This document shows positions 34,901 through 43,208 of a stretch of DNA of 64,000 bases, one piece after another. The notes below the pieces were generated by a model, which was given only the letters and a program-made list of their open reading frames with translations, made no database searches and was not told the DNA's origin. Source of the stretch: Dyadobacter sp. CY343 (lineage in GTDB: Bacteria; Bacteroidota; Bacteroidia; Cytophagales; Spirosomataceae). Each line of letters starts with the position of its first letter. The stretch's first letter is position 1. A program made the translations under genes and the position numbers. The DNA is taken from NCBI RefSeq assembly GCF_021390335.1, contig NZ_JAJUXK010000007.1, positions 248,001-312,000 on the forward strand, in the 5' to 3' direction.

Positions 34901-37457
34901 CTACAACAGTCTGATATTCAATCCTTACCACCTCCACAGAAGAAGTTGCGCCGCCTTGCAGCTGACCTTTGCGGTTCAACCCGACAATTTCTATCGGAAC
35001 CGGCGCATTGGTTCCCACATAAGTGTCGGGCAGGCGGATACCGTAAAATACAGGCTGCGTGAATACATCAAATCGCTGCAACCGATTGACCGGCCGGCCG
35101 TTTTCATCAAAAACCGTGACATATATTTTCCCTTCCAGCACACCGATATCTTTCAGTCCGCCGCTCAGCAGGAAGTTTTCTTTCGCCTGCCCGCTTTCAT
35201 TGGTCACACCCTGACGGGTTTCTTTGGCGAATGAGGTTTCAGCTGGAATGTCGAAAGTATATTCAGAAAACCCTTTTGCAAAAAATCCTTTCCGGGTAAG
35301 CTGAGACTCCATTTCGTAAGTCCGGTTTGCTGCCGGGGGTCCGAACAGATTGACAGCTGTAGCTGTAAGTGAAACCGTTCCGCCGGACATATAATCCGAA
35401 TTGGCGCCACTAAGATCGACCTTAATGCGGTCGGGCATAAACTCTTCCAAACTGATCGCATGCGAGCCGAGCAGCACATCGTTGGCGTTGTACACTTCCA
35501 GCACATAAGTACCCGTCAATGCGGCGCGGTCCATTTGCACTTCCGTTTCCACCGCTCCCTGCTCATTAGTCGTTTTCCGCCAGGTCCGGTATTCCCGACC
35601 ATTTGGTGTCAACATTCTCATTTTCAACGGGATCTTCGCAGCAGTCTGCCACGACTGACTTCTTAGCACAGTATTGAAGTACATTGTTTCCCCCGGCCGG
35701 TAAATATCCCTTTGACCGTAAGTAAAAGCCTGAAAACCAGAAGCATTATCGCGCGCACCTTCCACCTCAAACCGCGAGGTTTCCACTTTGGTATCGTTTA
35801 AAACTAGGTAGTTGAAATCCTTATCATTACTCGCAGTCAGCATCGCGACTTTAAAACCAGGCCCTTTCTCTTCCAATTTATCGATGTGCGCAACTCCCTT
35901 TCCGTCGGTAGAAATGGTGTGAATTACCTGATTATTAGAGCTTATCAATGTGATTTCCAGATCGGAGATTGGCTCGTTGGTCTGGATTGAGTTGGCAAAA
36001 ACCCAGATTTCGTCTTTCCCCTGTTTGGCTATTAACCCGATATCAGAAATAGATATGAGTTTGGTAGCGCTTAAATAGGCTTCATTTGTAGAACGAACGG
36101 TGACCAGATAAACGCCCTGCCGCTTGTTTTCATCGGGTAAGGCAATATTGAGTGCTGATAACCCTTTGCTTTTGGGCAGATTTTCCGTGTCGACGGTCTT
36201 GAAAACCAGTGCGTCACTCATATTATCTGCTCCTTCGTCGGTGTACTGAAAAGTACTAAACTGCTGCCATTCATCGCCTACATAACCGTATTCATTCCAG
36301 CGGTTTTGGCGGAGATAGTTGAGGATATTATTGGAGTATAATTTTGATACACGGATCTGAACTTCGGGTATATTGACAATTTGGACGCCCACATTCCTGG
36401 ATCCTTTTCCGGGCAGGTAAACCGCCTTTTTATTAACAAAAGAGATAGCAGGCGGCAGTTTCCCGAAAAACAGATCCTTGGAAGTTTCCTCTTCCAGCGC
36501 CTGTCCGAGCATACCTCTCAGATTTTTATTGAGCAGTAAAGAATACGTTTCCGTTTCATTGAAATCGGCGCGCACGATGAACCCATTTTGCGTCGGCTCT
36601 ATTTGGGAAACGGTGTCGGGGTTAATGCTGAAACCTTTGGAAATACTTTCCTTATCCAGCTCCTGCGAAGTGATGATCCGGGCATAGCCGGCATTATTTT
36701 CGAAACCAGTTTGAATATCAACTACCTGTAAATGAAGCGGAGAAGGCAATGTTGCGTTGTGCGAAATCTCGACATTGGTATTGAATTTGGTATTTGGTAT
36801 TTTCAAACCCGCCGCGATGCTCAGCTTCACCGGCGTGTCATTATTATCGGCCTTTCCGGTGTTGGTTAATGAGACGATCACCTGTTTTTCATCGGGAGAA
36901 GGAAGTAATTTAAAATTTGCCGGCTGGTCAGCGACTGTTATTTTCAGCTTTTCAGCTACTTCCTGGCTGTTAACCGGGTAGTTAAATACCAGTTTGAGCC
37001 GGGCTTCCTGCCTGCCGCTTTCCTGAGAAATTGTCCACCAGCTTTCAGTCCCGGCTAGTTGCAGAAATGGCGTGTGGAAGTCTAACGGATCTTTGGAAAC
37101 GTCGTATTTCTTTTCATTCTCAACTTTTTTAGTGAGCAGGTTTGTGAGCTTTGCTTTGTAGGACGTAGCGGGTTCGAACCCTGCAATAGGAGAGAAAATC
37201 AGTTCATTGGGCGCAGTCCATTTAAACTTGCCTTTCACAGCAGGCTCAAACTGAACGTATTGTGTCGAATCCCAGTCGTTCAGGTCACCAAGAGCAACCA
37301 GGTCTTTATTGAAAGTAAATACAAGATTTTGAGACAAACTGATTTCATTCTCAAAGTTGGTACCTGCAATCCTGACTTCATTTAAAGTAGAACAACCATT
37401 TAATAACCAGCTGAAAAAGAACAGATAAACGAGGGAAAACGGGAAACTTTTTTTCAT
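31998..37457 (-). CDS. Alpha-2-macroglobulin family lipoprotein with intact thioester motif
   Basis: A giant envelope lipoprotein of 1819 residues. The signal peptide ends at WLLNGC (lipidated Cys22). The body is a chain of macroglobulin beta-sandwich domains, including the FRPGETMYF-like segment seen here as IYRPGETMYFNTVL near 600. A bait-like region and the alpha-2-macroglobulin domain follow, with VSVVDEGIL and the thioester GYPYGCLEQT at Cys1345. A helical TED domain comes after the thioester. Bacterial members (YfhM/YfaS) trap proteases in the periplasm. Many are paired with pbpC for PBP1c, but no such gene is adjacent here. The thioester Cys and Gln are both kept, so covalent trapping is possible. 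Confidence 0.92.
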   Translation of the reverse strand: MKKSFPFSLVYLFFFSWLLNGCSTLNEVRIAGTNFENEISLSQNLVFTFNKDLVALGDLNDWDSTQYVQFEPAVKGKFKWTAPNELIFSPIAGFEPATSYKAKLTNLLTKKVENEKKYDVSKDPLDFHTPFLQLAGTESWWTISQESGRQEARLKLVFNYPVNSQEVAEKLKITVADQPANFKLLPSPDEKQVIVSLTNTGKADNNDTPVKLSIAAGLKIPNTKFNTNVEISHNATLPSPLHLQVVDIQTGFENNAGYARIITSQELDKESISKGFSINPDTVSQIEPTQNGFIVRADFNETETYSLLLNKNLRGMLGQALEEETSKDLFFGKLPPAISFVNKKAVYLPGKGSRNVGVQIVNIPEVQIRVSKLYSNNILNYLRQNRWNEYGYVGDEWQQFSTFQYTDEGADNMSDALVFKTVDTENLPKSKGLSALNIALPDENKRQGVYLVTVRSTNEAYLSATKLISISDIGLIAKQGKDEIWVFANSIQTNEPISDLEITLISSNNQVIHTISTDGKGVAHIDKLEEKGPGFKVAMLTASNDKDFNYLVLNDTKVETSRFEVEGARDNASGFQAFTYGQRDIYRPGETMYFNTVLRSQSWQTAAKIPLKMRMLTPNGREYRTWRKTTNEQGAVETEVQMDRAALTGTYVLEVYNANDVLLGSHAISLEEFMPDRIKVDLSGANSDYMSGGTVSLTATAVNLFGPPAANRTYEMESQLTRKGFFAKGFSEYTFDIPAETSFAKETRQGVTNESGQAKENFLLSGGLKDIGVLEGKIYVTVFDENGRPVNRLQRFDVFTQPVFYGIRLPDTYVGTNAPVPIEIVGLNRKGQLQGGATSSVEVVRIEYQTVVEKKYERLQYTSRKKEKVVYAKALNLPAGKGTFSYAPTVSGEYEVRVKRPGAAHYTVAKFYAYGYGNTQYSSFEVSNEGRVLMETDKHTYKTGDEAKVLFKTPFDGRLLVTIERNHVSEHHILTTDKKAAELTLKIKEEHLPNVFVTATLIRKMDNSDMPLTVAHGFTPIIVEDTERKLPVTISVSEQSRSKTKQKIRIKTKPNAQVTVSVVDEGILQIKNFKTPDIYGHFYQKRALEVTSHDLYAQLFPELSLNAKSSFGGDGYDLERRINPLSNGRTELVSFWSKILTANSSGEATFDINIPQFSGDLRVMAVAYKDHAFGSVSKNMKVADPVVISAAVPRFLSPGDELILPVNISNTSKNAANASVTLQLQGPVAASGQASQTIPIAAGKENRVTFSLKAAQAIGLAKVIVKVNAFGETFTNATEVSIRPASPLLKTSTSGTITANNQGVIDLNTSFIPATSRSQIVFSRSPLVQGGGKALSTLLGYPYGCLEQTISKAFPQIYFSELTKAMAIPVYTVRNAESDLNPMTNIQLAIRKIESQQLYNGGMGMWPGATQEDWWATAYAVHFLEEAKRAGFEVNTKTVSRALEYLKLKSGTTATKEVVIASTENGLGYENQPGTGTQTRKLVARREAIYSLYVLALNGNPNRAAMNYYKQNVRMLTSDSKYLLAAAFQLAGDSRSFASLLPKKYEADRGGQFQDDSYSSPLRNISLVLNTLLETDPGNLQITPLGRQLSQAIQSASYLNTQEAAFAVLALGKLAKKTSGSTVTASISAGGKELGTFSGKEVKFSKGISGKKVAVKTQGKGDLYWFSQTEGMSATGTYTEEDQGLSIRRQFLTRDGAPVQVFRQNDLVVVKLTLVSTNGLPIENVVVTDLLPAGFEIENPRITEPRDMPWIKNAAVPEYYDIRDDRIHYFTTAEKQAKTFYYQVRIVSKGNFTAGPAAADAMYRGEYRSYSGGGKIKVE

Positions 37458-37583
37458 AATGAGATATAAAAAACGGATGATTTTTTTAGCAAAATCATCC
37501 GTCTAATTTAACTTTTATCACCGAATCACCCGGAACATTGAATCCTAAATGATTTAAAGGTCTGAAACTTTATATAACTGGTA

Positions 37584-38807
37584 TTAAAACGCTTCCATCA
37601 CTTCTTCAATTGGTTTGGCACCTTCAAAAAATGACAATAACCGGAGCAAAATCGCATCTACTACCGCGTCGGGGCAGGAAGCGCCGCAAGTCAGCATAAT
37701 CTTCACAGGCGCTTTTTCAGGAATATAATTTTCCGAAACGATCTCTTCTTTTAAATGCATATCAAAATGCCTGATCAGCTGTCGATCAAGCAGCTTATTG
37801 ACCGATTCAATAAAATAAGTAGGTAGTTTCTGCTCGCAAAGTTCGACCAAATGCGACGTATTGGAGCTGTTATAACCTCCCGCCACGATTACCAGATCGG
37901 CCTCGCGCGTGAGCAATGCATAAGTCGCATCCTGATTATCATTGGTAGCGTAGCAAAGTGTGTCGCGGGTATTGGCAAAATGTGCCTCTACCTGATCCGG
38001 GAGCAGGTTATAGTGCCGGATCATGACGTTTTTCAGGAAATCCGAAATGCCCTGCGTGTCCGACGCCAGCATGGTAGTCTGGTTTACAACCCCAATGCGT
38101 TGCAGGTCTCTGGCGGGATTGAAACCGTCCGAGTATTGTCCTTCAAAATCTGTATAAAACTGCTCCGCTGATCTGGAACCTGTCATATATTCGGCCAGCC
38201 GCTCAGCCTGCGCCATATTTTCGATTATCACAGTCGGCGCGTTTTCTTTGCTGTGTGAAAATGTTGCCCTGGTTTCTTCGTGTTTCGGTTTTCCGTGCAC
38301 CACAATCGTATAATCCTTCTCGCCGATCTGCGCCGCGCGGTTCCAGACTTTTTCTACGAACGGGCATGTTGTATCATACACATAAGAGTTAATGCCAAGT
38401 TCAGCCAGTTTTTGCTGATTTTCAACCGTAGTCCCAAAAGCCGGAACGATCACAATATCCTTGGTCGTAAGCGTTTCCCACGCGATCAGCTGATTGCCTT
38501 TTGTGTCCATTATAAATTGAACTCCACGATCTACCAGATCCCGGTTCACATCGGGATTATGGATCATTTCGCTTAGCAGGAAAATCCGTTTTCCGGGATT
38601 TTCGGCAATCGCTTTGTAGGCAATATCAATCGCATTTTCCACTCCGTAACAAAATCCGAAATGGCGGGCGATCAGGAACTGTACCGGGCCAAAATCGAGC
38701 AATGTAGGCGAATAGTCCCTTTTCAGCTTGTCATTTTTCCGGCGAAATTCCTTGATCGGGGTGATAATCTGGCTCCGGTAAAAGTCGGGGATATTAAACG
38801 TTTTCAT
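37584..38807 (-). CDS. ispH: 4-hydroxy-3-methylbut-2-enyl diphosphate reductase, long form
   Basis: The last enzyme of the MEP isoprenoid pathway, which yields IPP and DMAPP with a [4Fe-4S] cluster. The three cluster cysteines are visible: Cys53 in HFGFCYGVENA, Cys148 in DTTCPFVEKV and Cys285 in RDTLCYATNDNQ. At 407 residues it is about 90 longer than the E. coli enzyme. The additions are an N-terminal extension of about 40 residues and an insert near 205-235, as in the long forms of cyanobacteria and plants. It implies that the organism uses the MEP pathway. The polyprenyl synthase at 56998-57972 would use the products. Confidence 0.94.
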   Translation of the reverse strand: MKTFNIPDFYRSQIITPIKEFRRKNDKLKRDYSPTLLDFGPVQFLIARHFGFCYGVENAIDIAYKAIAENPGKRIFLLSEMIHNPDVNRDLVDRGVQFIMDTKGNQLIAWETLTTKDIVIVPAFGTTVENQQKLAELGINSYVYDTTCPFVEKVWNRAAQIGEKDYTIVVHGKPKHEETRATFSHSKENAPTVIIENMAQAERLAEYMTGSRSAEQFYTDFEGQYSDGFNPARDLQRIGVVNQTTMLASDTQGISDFLKNVMIRHYNLLPDQVEAHFANTRDTLCYATNDNQDATYALLTREADLVIVAGGYNSSNTSHLVELCEQKLPTYFIESVNKLLDRQLIRHFDMHLKEEIVSENYIPEKAPVKIMLTCGASCPDAVVDAILLRLLSFFEGAKPIEEVMEAF

Positions 38808-38986
38808 TTATGATTTCGGTAGATTGCAGCAAACAGCCAAAGATAACAGAACTCCATCTGCATAAGAACAATCGGCTGTTTATCATTGTTCAAATCCGGA
38901 TTTTAAAAAAAATTCCAATGCGCCGTGCAACATGCAAGAGGCGCTATTGTCTTTAACACAGAACGTTCAAAAATTAAACCTTCTGC

Positions 38987-39550
38987 TTGAAAACACAAAT
39001 ATACCCAGACCGGCATGTCGAACTGGTGGAACGCTGTAAACTCGGTGAACGAAAGGCACAATACGAGTTGTACAAGTCGTATTCCAAAGCCATGTTCAAC
39101 ATTTGCATGCGGATATTAAACCATATGGGGGAGGCAGAAGATGCTTTGCAGGAGGCGTTTGTGGATGCATTTACGAATCTGCACCAGTTCCGGCAGCAGG
39201 CGACATTCGGCGCCTGGCTGAAACAGATCGTAGTAAATAAAGCGATCAACCATTTACGCAGCCGGAAAGTGAAATGGGTGGAGATCGACGAATTTCAGGA
39301 AACCCTGGAACATAGCGACCGAAATGAAGATTCGTTCGGCCTCGACGAAAACCAGACCACGCTGGAAGTGGAAAGGGTGAGGAATATGGTCCAGAAATTG
39401 CCGGACGGTTACCGCGTGGTATTAAGCCTGTATCTGTTCGAAGGCTACGATCACGAAGAAATAGGCGAAGTACTCGGAATCAGCGAAACAACATCGCGAA
39501 CCCAATATATGCGCGCGAAACGGAAGTTGACGGAGATGTTGGGGGGGTAG
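38987..39550 (+). CDS. ECF-type RNA polymerase sigma factor
   Basis: A 187-residue sigma-70 family protein with regions 2 and 4 only. Region 2 runs from about 15 to 85 (YELYKSYSKAMFNICMRIL, DALQEAFVDAF, FGAWLKQIVVNKAINHLR). Region 4 runs from about 120 to 180 (LPDGYRVVLSLYLFEGYDHEEIGEVLGIS, then TSRTQYMRAKRKL). The reading frame has no ATG early enough to include region 2; a stop lies four codons upstream, so the start must be the TTG at 38987 or a GTG near 39020. A rare start codon may keep its level low. It heads a cassette with a putative anti-sigma gene, with a decamer repeat array between them. Confidence 0.88.
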   Translation: MKTQIYPDRHVELVERCKLGERKAQYELYKSYSKAMFNICMRILNHMGEAEDALQEAFVDAFTNLHQFRQQATFGAWLKQIVVNKAINHLRSRKVKWVEIDEFQETLEHSDRNEDSFGLDENQTTLEVERVRNMVQKLPDGYRVVLSLYLFEGYDHEEIGEVLGISETTSRTQYMRAKRKLTEMLGG

Positions 39551-39566
39551 TGTGGGGGGCGTTTTG

Positions 39567-39765
39567 GTCATTGAATGTGTCATTGGTGGTCATTTTTAGT
39601 CATTGATTGTCATTGATAGTTTTATACAGTAACAACGCGCAACTTTTAATACAATAAATGACTACCAGTGACAACAAATGACAATGAATGATACTAGTGA
39701 CAACAAGTGACTACAAGTGACTACCAGTGACTACAAGTGACTACCAGTGACTACCAATGACATTC
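39567..39765. repeat. Decamer mirror array between the sigma factor and putative anti-sigma genes
   Basis: Five units starting GTCATT (39567, then at ten-base steps from 39579 to 39609) are followed by a 38-base spacer. Then come eleven units in the opposite sense, consensus A(A/G)TGAC(T/A)AC(C/A), starting at 39657, 39667, 39677, 39687, 39696 and then every ten bases to 39756. The steps equal about one helical turn. The arms are complementary through GTCATT and AATGAC, so many registers of pairing are possible. No ORF fits it. It fills most of the 270-base gap. Confidence 0.85.
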
Positions 39766-39820
39766 AACTAAAAAAAACAGATTTGAAAAAATTATCTACC
39801 CATGACACGTTAATGAATCT

Positions 39821-40429
39821 ATGAAAAATTCTTCAGATAAAAAGGATCGATTGGAGCGGTTTGTGAGAGATAACAGGGATGGATTTGATACTTTCTTACC
39901 GCAGGATTCTTTATGGAGCCAAATCGAAAGTCAGCTTCACAACGAAATTCCTATCGTTCCGGAGAAATCCAAAAAAAAAATTAGGCGGCTAACCAATCCC
40001 TATTTCGACTGGCGCATTGCCGCCGGGGTCTTTCTCGCCCTTGGAATCGGGTTTATGGTGTATTTAAATAACGAGTACGGCATTACCCGCGACCCGCGTG
40101 TGGCATTGAAAGTGCCTACTTACGCCCGCGAACTCAATCAATACAATGTTGCAATAGATCAGAAGAGGGAGGAGATCATCAAGCTCGCGCGGAATAATCC
40201 TGAATTGTACAAGGATTTTGCGGCTGACCTTGAAAATCTGGAAGTGAATTACAAAAACCTCAGATCCAACCTCTCCAATGCGCCCAACCAGGAAGCATTA
40301 CTGGAAGCGATGATCGAGAATCTACAATGGCAGGTTGACCTTCTCAACCAACAATTAGACATTTTGCAACGTATTAATAAAGTCAAAGATGACAGCGAAA
40401 AAGAGAATAACAGCGCTCCTGTTATTTAA
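39821..40429 (+). CDS. Putative anti-sigma factor, single-pass membrane protein with coiled coil
   Basis: A 202-residue protein. A charged cytoplasmic N-terminus of about 65 residues includes FLPQDSLWSQIESQL, reminiscent of short anti-sigma domains. One membrane helix lies at about 67-84 (IAAGVFLALGIGFMVYL), and an extracytoplasmic tail of about 110 residues is predicted to be a long coiled coil (ENLEVNYKNLRSNL, LLEAMIENLQWQVDLLNQQL). The role is deduced from its place after the ECF sigma gene and its topology; no zinc motif HxxxCxxC is present. Its last 41 bases overlap the next gene, so the two are translationally linked. Confidence 0.6.
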   Translation: MKNSSDKKDRLERFVRDNRDGFDTFLPQDSLWSQIESQLHNEIPIVPEKSKKKIRRLTNPYFDWRIAAGVFLALGIGFMVYLNNEYGITRDPRVALKVPTYARELNQYNVAIDQKREEIIKLARNNPELYKDFAADLENLEVNYKNLRSNLSNAPNQEALLEAMIENLQWQVDLLNQQLDILQRINKVKDDSEKENNSAPVI

Positions 40430-41447
40430 TATAGCACTTATTCTGCCGCACTTGCTCAGCGCGGCGCCCACCGATCCCGAACAGGGCGGGCTTATTGAAA
40501 AACGGAGGAATATCATCAAGGTTTTTGATGTAAAGAAAAGTGATGTGCTGGTGGTGGACAACCAGTTCGGTCAGGTCAAGATCAACCTGTGGAGCAAGGA
40601 AGAGATCAAGGTCGAGATACTGATCACGGCTAATGCAGCTTCCGACGGTCGCGCCTCGCAATATCTGGGTTCTGTGAATATCGACGAAAAAAGGAGTAAG
40701 GATCAGATTGCATTAACCACCCAAATCGACCGCGGACAGTTTGCCAACAATGGCTGGAACAACCGGAAGGGCGAAAAGAATTATGTGCAGATCGACTATA
40801 CGGTGTATATGCCGAAAGAGAATGCATTGATCGTCCGTAATAAGTTCGGCGACACGGATATTCCTTCCTTTCACGCGCCGCTTACTATTGATTCCAAGCA
40901 TGGAAATTTTGTAGCTAACCTGCTCGAAAATGCTGATAATGTGATCGATGTGAAATATGGCAGCGCAAAAATCGGCAAAATGGACGGGGGTAAATTGGAA
41001 TTCGAATACTCCAAGCTGAGCCTGGATCACGGCAGGAAGATCCTCTTGACCAATAAATCAGGCGAGCTGAATATCGGTGATGTATTTAATCTGGATGCGG
41101 ATATTAATTATTCGGGCGCCAAGATCGGCACCATCAGGGGAACCGGGAAAATAAGACTGAACTATTCGGGTAATTTCAAGATCGACGAGCTGACTAATTC
41201 TGCGCAAAATCTTGATATTCAAGCATCTTACTCCTCGGTAGTATTGCCTGCGGAGGGCAACCAGTTCAATGTCACGGTGACTTACGGGAATTTCACCTAT
41301 CCTACCAGCAACGTCAATTTTTCGGTGCAGCCTGCGAAGGATAACAAATCCTATAAAATAAAGCAATACCAGGGCAAGATAGGTACCGGCTCGGGGACAA
41401 AGATTACGATCAACTCGCGTTACGGCGATGTAAGGCTTAAAGAGTAA
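40389..41447 (+). CDS. Secreted DUF4097-like beta-repeat protein
   Basis: A 352-residue exported protein with signal peptide (TALLLFNIALILPHLLSAA). A long series of beta strands with repeated short turns follows: NQFGQVKINLWS, NKFGDTDI, SKHGNFVANL, KYGSAKIGKMDG, NKSGELNIGDV, and the closing SRYGDVRLKE. Such strand-turn repeats with G-x-(V/I) steps fit the DUF4097 beta-solenoid-like family. The function is unknown. In a cassette with a sigma factor and a putative anti-sigma it could be a periplasmic sensor or the effector of the response. The gene starts inside the 3' end of the putative anti-sigma gene and faces bshC with six bases between the stops. Confidence 0.7.
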   Translation: MTAKKRITALLLFNIALILPHLLSAAPTDPEQGGLIEKRRNIIKVFDVKKSDVLVVDNQFGQVKINLWSKEEIKVEILITANAASDGRASQYLGSVNIDEKRSKDQIALTTQIDRGQFANNGWNNRKGEKNYVQIDYTVYMPKENALIVRNKFGDTDIPSFHAPLTIDSKHGNFVANLLENADNVIDVKYGSAKIGKMDGGKLEFEYSKLSLDHGRKILLTNKSGELNIGDVFNLDADINYSGAKIGTIRGTGKIRLNYSGNFKIDELTNSAQNLDIQASYSSVVLPAEGNQFNVTVTYGNFTYPTSNVNFSVQPAKDNKSYKIKQYQGKIGTGSGTKITINSRYGDVRLKE

Positions 41448-41453
41448 GCGTTT

Positions 41454-43040
41454 CTATTCCTCTAAAATCACATTGTAACTGAAATTCAGCGGATCGAACG
41501 CATTGAAAAGTTTCTCAATAAATGCCGGGTCGCTCGTATAAAAACTAAAGAGATTATCATACCGTTCCTGGGCGATTCCGTTCGGGAACAGTTTGTTTTT
41601 GAGCGCCAGCAGCTGTTCAATTTCAGATTGATGATTACGTTCTTCTGCTCTTACAATCCTCTTTTCCAGATGTTTAAGTGAATGCAACAACCTGGTTTGC
41701 TCCGCTTTCACAGCGCCCAGCATAGTCTGATCCACAGCAACAGCCTTCTCCAATATAGCTTCGAATATCCTGTTAAATTCCTCTTTCTGATCGTCCAGGT
41801 CCAGGATATGCGCTGTATTTTTTTCGATAAAAGTTTTGCGTAAAGCGACTTCATCCAAAAACAACTCCTGATAACTGATGTTCAGTTTTTTAACCTTTTT
41901 ACATTGATGCCCCGTAATGTACAGCGCAAAGTTTCTCGGGATCAACATCGGGAAAGGAACCGAAAAATGGTCGAATACACCTTTCAGTTGCATCCAGTAA
42001 GGTACTTCTGACGGCCCACCGATATACGCGAGATTAGGCAGGATGATCTCTTCGTAAAGCGGCCTTAAAATCACATTTGGACTGAAAATTTCAGGCTTGG
42101 TTTCGGCCAGATGCAATATTTCGGTTTCTGAAAAAGTTAAGTCTGTATTTAACACTTTGTACACATTACCTTCTTTTGTAATGCGCTCCCGCAGGTTTTC
42201 GTCCAGGTAAAAGAGATTGATCTCGCGCGCATTCAGCGGCGTATGATAGCCCAGCGAATTGAGCTTTGCTGTCGTTTCATTTACCAGTTTTCCCGAAATG
42301 GAATTGGTAAGTTCTTCTTTGATAACGGGAAGAAAGGAGCGTTTGAGATCCGCGTGATCGGCGTCGAGGGTAACGAGGCCGTAATGCCCGAATAACTCGT
42401 GCATGTAACATCGTACCGCGTCGGCGAGTGTATTATTTTCAAGATATGCTCTTGCAAAAAGGTCAGGCTTGCCGGGAAGTTGTTTCAATATACTTTCCAG
42501 CTCTTTTGGATTCAGCCTGCCTACTGCGCCTTTATGATCCCCTGTCCATTTGTGGGTTTCTCCAAATAAGTGCACGGACGCAATTTCCTCAAAATCATGG
42601 TCTTCGGTCGCCATCCAATATACCGGCACAAAATTGTATTCCGGGTAAGTCTCTTTCAAAGCGCGGGCGAGCTTGATCGTCGTTACGATCTTGTAAATAA
42701 TGTAAAGCGGCCCTGTGAAGATGTTAAGCTGATGTCCCGTGGTAACAGTGAAAGTCTTTTCATCGAGCAACAGCGAAAAATCAGGCAGATCAGCCAGCCC
42801 GTTGTATTGACTTTCGAGGGTTTCTACCAGTACCTTTCTTTTTTCAGTCTCAAAAGCGCTCTTGTTTAAAATAGCAGCTTTCGCATTTTCAAGCGTCGGA
42901 AAATTGCTGTAAAACTCAGATAGTGGCGCTTTTTGATCAAGATAATCCAGCAGTAACGCGGGAAATTGTCCGGTTGTACGCAGATCCACAGTATGCAGAG
43001 TCGTGAAAGGTGGCTTTTCAGCAGCTTGTAGAGAATCCAA
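41454..43040 (-). CDS. bshC: Bacillithiol biosynthesis cysteine-adding enzyme
   Basis: BshC adds cysteine to glucosaminyl malate in the last step of bacillithiol synthesis. The 528-residue product shows the family core TGHQLNIFTGPLYIIYKI, followed by PVYWMATEDHDFEEI and later GPSEVPYWMQLKGVF and RNFALYITG. A C-terminal coiled-coil stretch (LLHSLKHLEKRIVRAEERN) matches the family. No ATG is available near the N-terminus; the frame begins with TTG at 43040, with a GTG seventeen codons further in as an alternative. bshA and bshB are not in the window. The gene implies that bacillithiol is a low-molecular-weight thiol of this organism. Confidence 0.9.
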   Translation of the reverse strand: MDSLQAAEKPPFTTLHTVDLRTTGQFPALLLDYLDQKAPLSEFYSNFPTLENAKAAILNKSAFETEKRKVLVETLESQYNGLADLPDFSLLLDEKTFTVTTGHQLNIFTGPLYIIYKIVTTIKLARALKETYPEYNFVPVYWMATEDHDFEEIASVHLFGETHKWTGDHKGAVGRLNPKELESILKQLPGKPDLFARAYLENNTLADAVRCYMHELFGHYGLVTLDADHADLKRSFLPVIKEELTNSISGKLVNETTAKLNSLGYHTPLNAREINLFYLDENLRERITKEGNVYKVLNTDLTFSETEILHLAETKPEIFSPNVILRPLYEEIILPNLAYIGGPSEVPYWMQLKGVFDHFSVPFPMLIPRNFALYITGHQCKKVKKLNISYQELFLDEVALRKTFIEKNTAHILDLDDQKEEFNRIFEAILEKAVAVDQTMLGAVKAEQTRLLHSLKHLEKRIVRAEERNHQSEIEQLLALKNKLFPNGIAQERYDNLFSFYTSDPAFIEKLFNAFDPLNFSYNVILEE

Positions 43041-43157
43041 CGTTTTTTGCTTTTGTGTTCATTCGAAACCAAAGATCTAACGTGAAAATCGCGGATTTTG
43101 GTTTCCCAAAGTTGCGTATTTTGAAGAAGAATAAAAAACCCCGTAAGCGGTTACAAG

Positions 43158-43192
43158 AAAGGCCGGATCCATGCAAATCCGGCCTTTTTTTG
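43158..43192. terminator. Bidirectional-looking terminator between acyl-CoA dehydrogenase and bshC genes
   Basis: Arms AAAGGCCGGAT (43158-43168) and ATCCGGCCTTT (43177-43187) enclose an 8-base loop, with seven T residues on the plus side. In the minus direction, which both neighbouring genes use, the stem is followed by TTTCTT and, further on, a second short GC-rich dyad with TTTTTT. It probably ends the acyl-CoA dehydrogenase transcript. Confidence 0.75.
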
Positions 43193-43208
43193 AACCTACT
43201 ATTTTAGA

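Noticed and set aside
37165-37190. tRNA T-arm-like string GGGTTCGAACCC
   Set aside because: It lies within the coding frame of the alpha-2-macroglobulin gene, and no acceptor or anticodon stem fits on either strand.
39567-39765. CRISPR array
   Set aside because: The units are ten bases without unique spacers and change orientation around a central gap; no cas genes are present.
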